This document shows positions 60,692-64,000 of a stretch of DNA of 64,000 nt, in pieces. Position 1 is the first letter of the stretch. The number at the start of each line of letters is the position of its first letter. The position numbers and the translations under genes were made by a program. The DNA comes from Rubrobacter marinus (GTDB lineage Bacteria; Actinomycetota; Rubrobacteria; Rubrobacterales; Rubrobacteraceae): NCBI RefSeq assembly GCF_011492965.1, contig NZ_CP045121.1, forward strand, positions 496,001 to 560,000, written 5' to 3'. The notes under the pieces are model-generated. The model saw only the letters and a list, made by a program, of their open reading frames with translations, did not search any database and had not been told where the DNA came from.

Positions 60692-61400
60692 CCCCCGCCT
60701 TTCGGGCCTCCTCCTCTATAAGCCCTTCGAAGGTCTCCAGGGGCTGGAACCCCACGATCCTCCGGCCGTTCACGTCGAAGGTCGGGGTGCCGCTGACGCC
60801 GGCGCTCTGGCCGGCCTCGAAGTCCGCCTGCACCGCCGCGGAGACGGGCTGGCTCCCGAGATCCGACTCGAACCGCTCGACGTCCAGCCCCAGCTCCCGC
60901 GCGAAGCCGCTCAGGCCCTCCTCGGAGAGCGCCCCGGCGTCGCCCTGGTTCTCGTAGAGCAGGTCGTGGTACTCCCAGAACCTGCCCTGCTCCCCGGCCG
61001 CGCGCGCCGCGCGCGCCGCGTTCATCGACTCCTCCCCGAGGTACGGGAAGTCGCGCCACTCTATCCTCAGCGTCCCGTCCTCGACGTACCTCTCCACCAG
61101 CTCCGGTTTCACCTCACGGGCGAACTGTCCGCAGTACCCTCACTGATAGTCGGCGTACTCGGTGAGGACCACGGGGGCGTCCGCCTCCCCCAGGGGCTCG
61201 CGCCCGAGGGCCCCCTGATCCTCCCGCGCGGGCGCGCCCCCTCCGGCGCTCTCCTCCGCGGCCTGCCCTCCGCCTTCGGAGGCGCCGCCGCAAGAGGCGG
61301 CGAGTGCCAGTACAAAGACCGCGAGGGCCGCGAGGCGCAGTCGGGGCGTGGGCCTGCTCTTGCGCCCGTATGCCTCTGGTGCCGAACCGTTCCCGTTCAA
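60681..61400 (-). CDS. DsbA-like thioredoxin-fold lipoprotein with in-frame TGA at the active site (selenoprotein candidate)
   Basis: A 240-codon reading frame from TTG 61400 (AGGAGG upstream) to TGA 60681, interrupted only by TGA at 61142-61140, codon 87. The signal peptide ends in LALAASC (Cys37), so it is a lipoprotein. The DsbA core reads LTEYADYQ, then the TGA, then GYCGQFAREVKPEL: the TGA occupies the first position of the CxxC active site (X-Gly-Tyr-Cys90). The frame is the same on both sides, with cis-Pro loop VSGTPTFDVNG and a DsbA helical insert in between, and the total length is normal. Selenocysteine is a serious possibility. A C-to-A change from TGC is the main alternative. Confidence 0.8.
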
Positions 61401-61586
61401 GCTAATGTCCTCCTGCCGGATGTCGCCGGGGGCGTCGAAGGTTTCGGGGGCTTGCGCGGAGGCCGCCCTTCGACATCGTATACGATCCCGGCGCGAACCT
61501 GGATGACGGCCGGCGCGTAACGCCTCTCACTGCCCCCGCGGGACGGACCTTATAATCGTCCTTGTGCGGCGAGAACGTCCGCGCGG

Positions 61587-62351
61587 ATGACCACGAAGCC
61601 CCCTTCGGGCGAGGAGGAGACCTTGGAGCGCAAGAGCAATCGTCTGGGGGCGCTCCTCGCGGCCCCGCTCGCCATCGTCTTCTGCGCGACGCTGGTGGCG
61701 TGCGGCGGCGGAGAGCCCCAGGGGGGGCAGGGCGAGGCGGAGCCCGGCGAGACCACGCAGGCCATGAGCGTCCCGGAGGAGACCACCGCGGCGGAGGAGA
61801 CGACCGTCGAGCAGGCGGCGGCGCCGACCGTCGGGCCTGAGGAGCAGACGAACATGCTCCCCGCCGACGGCCAGGAGCCCGACCCGGCCCGGCCCCTGCC
61901 CGAGAACCCGCCCGAGGGGGTGGTCACGTACCCCGCGACCACGAACAGGACCGTGGAGGGCGAGATCCAGTACGCGCAGAGGCCGCCGGCCAACGGGGAC
62001 CACGCGCCGCTGTGGCAGAACTGCGGCTTCTACCCCGAGCCCATCAACGACGTCAACGCCGTCCACAGCATGGACCACGGGGTCGTCTGGATCACCTACT
62101 CCCCCGACCTCCCGCAGGACGGGATCGAGACCCTGCGCCCCTACGCCGGCGAGGAGTACGTCATCGTCAGCCCGTACCCGGGCCAGGACGCCCCGGTCAT
62201 CGCGACCGCGTGGCGCAACCAGATCAAGCTGGACGGCCCCGACGACCCGCGCCTCAGGCAGTTTGTCGACGGCTACAGGAACAGCGAGATCGCCCCGCTC
62301 TCCGGCAACCGCTGCGTCGGCGGCGTGGGGGAGCCTGAGCCCGTCGGGTAG
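61587..62351 (+). CDS. DUF3105 lipoprotein
   Basis: A 254-residue protein with a signal peptide ending in the lipobox TLVAC (about residue 39), an acidic/threonine-rich linker (TTAAEETTVEQAAA) and a C-terminal DUF3105 domain: PPANGDHAPLWQNCGFY, then NAVHSMDHGVVWITYSP. The two histidines of HSMDHG and the cysteine are the conserved features and may bind metal. Function unknown. The ATG at 61587 has no strong ribosome binding site; an alternative is TTG at 61623. The gene is divergent from the DsbA-like gene. Confidence 0.85.
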   Translation: MTTKPPSGEEETLERKSNRLGALLAAPLAIVFCATLVACGGGEPQGGQGEAEPGETTQAMSVPEETTAAEETTVEQAAAPTVGPEEQTNMLPADGQEPDPARPLPENPPEGVVTYPATTNRTVEGEIQYAQRPPANGDHAPLWQNCGFYPEPINDVNAVHSMDHGVVWITYSPDLPQDGIETLRPYAGEEYVIVSPYPGQDAPVIATAWRNQIKLDGPDDPRLRQFVDGYRNSEIAPLSGNRCVGGVGEPEPVG

Positions 62352-62419
62352 CCGTTTCGCGCGCGAGATCGCGGGTACTGATAAGTTCTGACCTACGGAA
62401 GATTACGAGGAGGAAACGT

Positions 62420-62983
62420 ATGGAGATAGGAAACGGGCCCGAGGGCATCCTCTCGCAGGAGATGACCGAGAAGCGCGAGGAGATCGTCGAGCTTCTGAAG
62501 ACGGCGTACTTCATGGAGCTCGAGACGGTGATGAACTACGTCTCCAACTCCACCAACCCCGACGGCGTCAGGGCGCAGCAGATCAAGGAAGACCTGGAGG
62601 CGGACATCACCGAGGAGCTGGACCACGCGAGGCAGTTCGCCGCGCGCATCAAGGAGCTCTACGGCGTCGTCCCCGGCTCGCTGGACTTCCACGCGAGCCA
62701 GGCTTTCTTGCAGCCGCCGGAGGACCAGACGGACGTGGTGCACGTGATCAAGGGCGTCATCGACGCCGAGGGCAAGGCGATAGAGCACTACACGCGCGTC
62801 GTCGAGGCGACGGAGGACTCCGACCCGGTCACCAACGACATGGTCATCGCCATCCTCCACGACGAGCAGGGCCACAGGCGCCAGTTCGAGGGCTTCCTCA
62901 AGGAGTACATCGCCGAGGGCAAGGCCTCGAAGTCCGACCTCCCGGCGGCGAGCCCCTCGCCCGAGGAGGGTAGCGCCCTGTAG
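62420..62983 (+). CDS. Ferritin-like di-iron protein
   Basis: A 187-residue helical protein with GAGGAGG before the ATG. Two Glu...ExxH units expected of the ferritin superfamily are visible: FMELETVMNY with EELDHARQF, and DAEGKAIEHY with HDEQGHRRQF. This indicates a bacterioferritin/rubrerythrin-like four-helix bundle with a di-iron or iron-manganese site. The C-terminal 20 residues are disordered. It may store iron or detoxify peroxide. It ends before a strong bidirectional terminator. Confidence 0.85.
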   Translation: MEIGNGPEGILSQEMTEKREEIVELLKTAYFMELETVMNYVSNSTNPDGVRAQQIKEDLEADITEELDHARQFAARIKELYGVVPGSLDFHASQAFLQPPEDQTDVVHVIKGVIDAEGKAIEHYTRVVEATEDSDPVTNDMVIAILHDEQGHRRQFEGFLKEYIAEGKASKSDLPAASPSPEEGSAL

Positions 62984-63010
62984 CACCGGGCCGAGTACCC
63001 GCGCGGCAAC

Positions 63011-63041
63011 GAAGGGGGAGCGCCTGATGCGCTCCCCCTTC
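63011..63041. terminator. Bidirectional terminator
   Basis: A perfect 13-bp stem, GAAGGGGGAGCGC with GCGCTCCCCCTTC, loop CTGAT. It lies between the convergent ferritin-like and MOSC genes. Confidence 0.9.
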
Positions 63042-63047
63042 CCTGTG

Positions 63048-63863
63048 TCAGAGCGCCTCTACCGGGTCCCCGAGGCGTATCTCCCCTCCGGAGAGCACGT
63101 CGGCGCGCAGCCCCCCGCGGTGCACGAGGCCGCGCAGTACCCCCGGGCGGGTGAGCCCTTCGAGGTGGGCGCAGGGCTCGCAGCGCCGCTGGCCGAAGCA
63201 TTCGACCTCGCCCACCCGGAAGCGCCGTCCTATCAGCGCGTCCAGCTCGATGCCCCTGACGACGAGGTTCCGCCGCGCCTCCGCAGGCGCGAGCTCGACC
63301 CCGCTCGCGGCCAGATCCTCCAGCGCCTCGGCCTCGACGAGGGTGAGGTCGTAGCCGCGCCCGTCCGGGTTGGAGAAGGTTCCGGCCCCGCGCTCGTAGC
63401 GGTCGCCGCGCAGGCCCCGGCCCGCGACCGCCTCCGCCGACCGCGTCACCGTCATGGGGCCCTCGGCCTCGGCGGCGAGCGAGATCAGCTCCACCGTACC
63501 TGCGCCCCCTCCTCCCGGCTCGATCCCGCGCGCCGGGTCGTGCTCCGCCAGCACGTAGGCGGCCTCCAGCACCGGGTTCGCCGTCGCGTCCGGCGCGCCG
63601 GACGGGGCGAACACGACGCCGGGCGGCACCCCGAAGAAGACGGCCCAGCCCGACGAGCCGCGGGGCAGGCCGAGGAAGCGCCCCGGCCACTCGAAGCTCT
63701 CCGGCGACCGGACGGGGACCAGCCCGAGCTCTCGCCCGGCGAGCCACTGGCGCAGGCCGACCCCACCGTCGTCGGGGACCCCGGATGGATCCACGCCCAG
63801 CACGTGGGCGACGCAGGTGGTCAGCGAGGCCGCTGCGCGGTCGTTGGGCTTGGAGTTTCCCAT
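63048..63863 (-). CDS. MOSC domain protein
   Basis: A 271-residue protein. Residues 1-115 are a distinct N-terminal domain (GVGLRQWLAGRELGLVPV, then FLGLPRGSSGWAVFFGV). From about 120 on lies a MOSC domain: RGLRGDRYERGAGTFS, LVEAEALEDL, RRNLVVRGIELDALIGRRFRVG, and the conserved cysteine segment FGQRRCEPCAHLEG. MOSC proteins handle molybdenum cofactor sulfur or use it for N-oxygenated compound reduction. A molybdoenzyme is encoded about 9 kb away, which fits but proves nothing. Confidence 0.9.
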   Translation of the reverse strand: MGNSKPNDRAAASLTTCVAHVLGVDPSGVPDDGGVGLRQWLAGRELGLVPVRSPESFEWPGRFLGLPRGSSGWAVFFGVPPGVVFAPSGAPDATANPVLEAAYVLAEHDPARGIEPGGGGAGTVELISLAAEAEGPMTVTRSAEAVAGRGLRGDRYERGAGTFSNPDGRGYDLTLVEAEALEDLAASGVELAPAEARRNLVVRGIELDALIGRRFRVGEVECFGQRRCEPCAHLEGLTRPGVLRGLVHRGGLRADVLSGGEIRLGDPVEAL

Positions 63864-63885
63864 GTCCCGAAGCTCCTTCCGTCTC

Positions 63886-64000
63886 TCACATGCCCGGTAC
63901 GGGGACGATGTCGAAGTCTTCCCGGCTCGCCCCGCAGTCGGGGCACTTCTCGGGGAGCTTGCCCTCGACCCGATAGCCGCAGTTCGTGCAGGCCCAGTTT
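63886..64000 (-). CDS. Rubredoxin-type zinc/iron domain, partial (cut by window edge)
   Basis: Only the last 37 residues are visible. WACTNCGYRVEGKLPEKC and PDCGASREDFDIV show two CxxC knuckles of a rubredoxin/rubrerythrin domain that binds one iron by four cysteines, ending in VPVPGM. The N-terminus lies beyond the right edge, so rubrerythrin and free rubredoxin cannot be told apart. It is upstream of the MOSC gene on the same strand. Confidence 0.75.
   Translation of the reverse strand, partial: NWACTNCGYRVEGKLPEKCPDCGASREDFDIVPVPGM

Noticed and set aside
61085..61140. Bacterial SECIS element directly after the TGA of the DsbA-like gene
   Set aside because: The only stem I can draw (GCG with CGC, seven-base loop) is three pairs long and nearer to the TGA than known elements. 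It neither supports nor excludes selenocysteine.

Overview
This is a very GC-rich chromosomal window with dense, mostly uninterrupted genes, many GTG and TTG starts and strong purine-rich ribosome binding sites. The gene set (manganese catalase, MHYT-GGDEF-EAL protein, DUF1611/dipeptide epimerase pair, iron-sulfur-ligand-less molybdopterin oxidoreductase, DUF2243, DUF3105 and PRC-barrel proteins) suggests a deep-branching actinobacterium, most likely Rubrobacter or a close relative. That placement is inferred from gene content, not from a marker gene. No rRNA, tRNA, CRISPR array, insertion sequence or prophage was seen.

Layout. 1-5.6 kb: partial DUF2243 membrane protein, FAD-linked oxidoreductase, SnoaL-like protein, DUF1772 protein, TenA thiaminase II and a secreted lipase. 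5.7-10.8 kb (minus strand): a probable exopolysaccharide locus with a HEAT-repeat membrane protein, a processive family 2 glycosyltransferase, a membrane-anchored tandem phosphatase-like protein and a GH16 lipoprotein. 10.9-23 kb: a signalling block with a lone receiver, a REC-GGDEF cyclase, a very large hybrid histidine kinase (sensor, HAMP, five PAS, HisKA, HATPase, two REC, HPt), a divergent MHYT-PAS-GAF-PAS-PAS-GGDEF-EAL protein and a PhoR/PhoB-type pair. The EPS locus and c-di-GMP enzymes being adjacent suggests c-di-GMP control of polysaccharide synthesis. 23.2-31 kb: DgcA/DgcN-like D-glutamate catabolic pair, HNH nuclease, RTX-repeat protein and a MoxR-DUF58-transglutaminase operon. 31-42.4 kb: A-type Fe-S carrier, split YeeE/YedE transporter, two polytopic glycosyltransferase-like proteins, HSL-type esterase, DHA2 exporter, a CBS/CGL transsulfuration operon and an excisionase/MEDS regulator. 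42.7-51.3 kb: hypothetical gene, decayed alcohol dehydrogenase, XRE-cupin regulator divergent from manganese catalase, DJ-1/PfpI protein, zinc alcohol dehydrogenase, and a haloacid dehalogenase-like/haloalkane dehalogenase-like pair. 51.3-64 kb: molybdopterin oxidoreductase with two partners, lipoproteins, ZIP transporter, CcdA plus a DsbA-like lipoprotein, DUF3105, a ferritin-like protein, a MOSC protein and a partial rubredoxin-type gene.

A pervasive quality issue: about 40 single missing G or C bases, nearly all in short G/C runs, break or distort otherwise conserved genes (hybrid kinase, MHYT protein, DUF58, transglutaminase, CGL, CBS, molybdopterin oxidoreductase and others). I treat these as probable sequence-assembly deletions and annotate the intact genes across them. 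Against that background the most interesting signal is different in kind: the DsbA-like lipoprotein at 60681-61400 has an in-frame TGA exactly where the first cysteine of its CxxC active site should be, with the correct frame on both sides. It is a selenocysteine candidate, with a base substitution as the main alternative.
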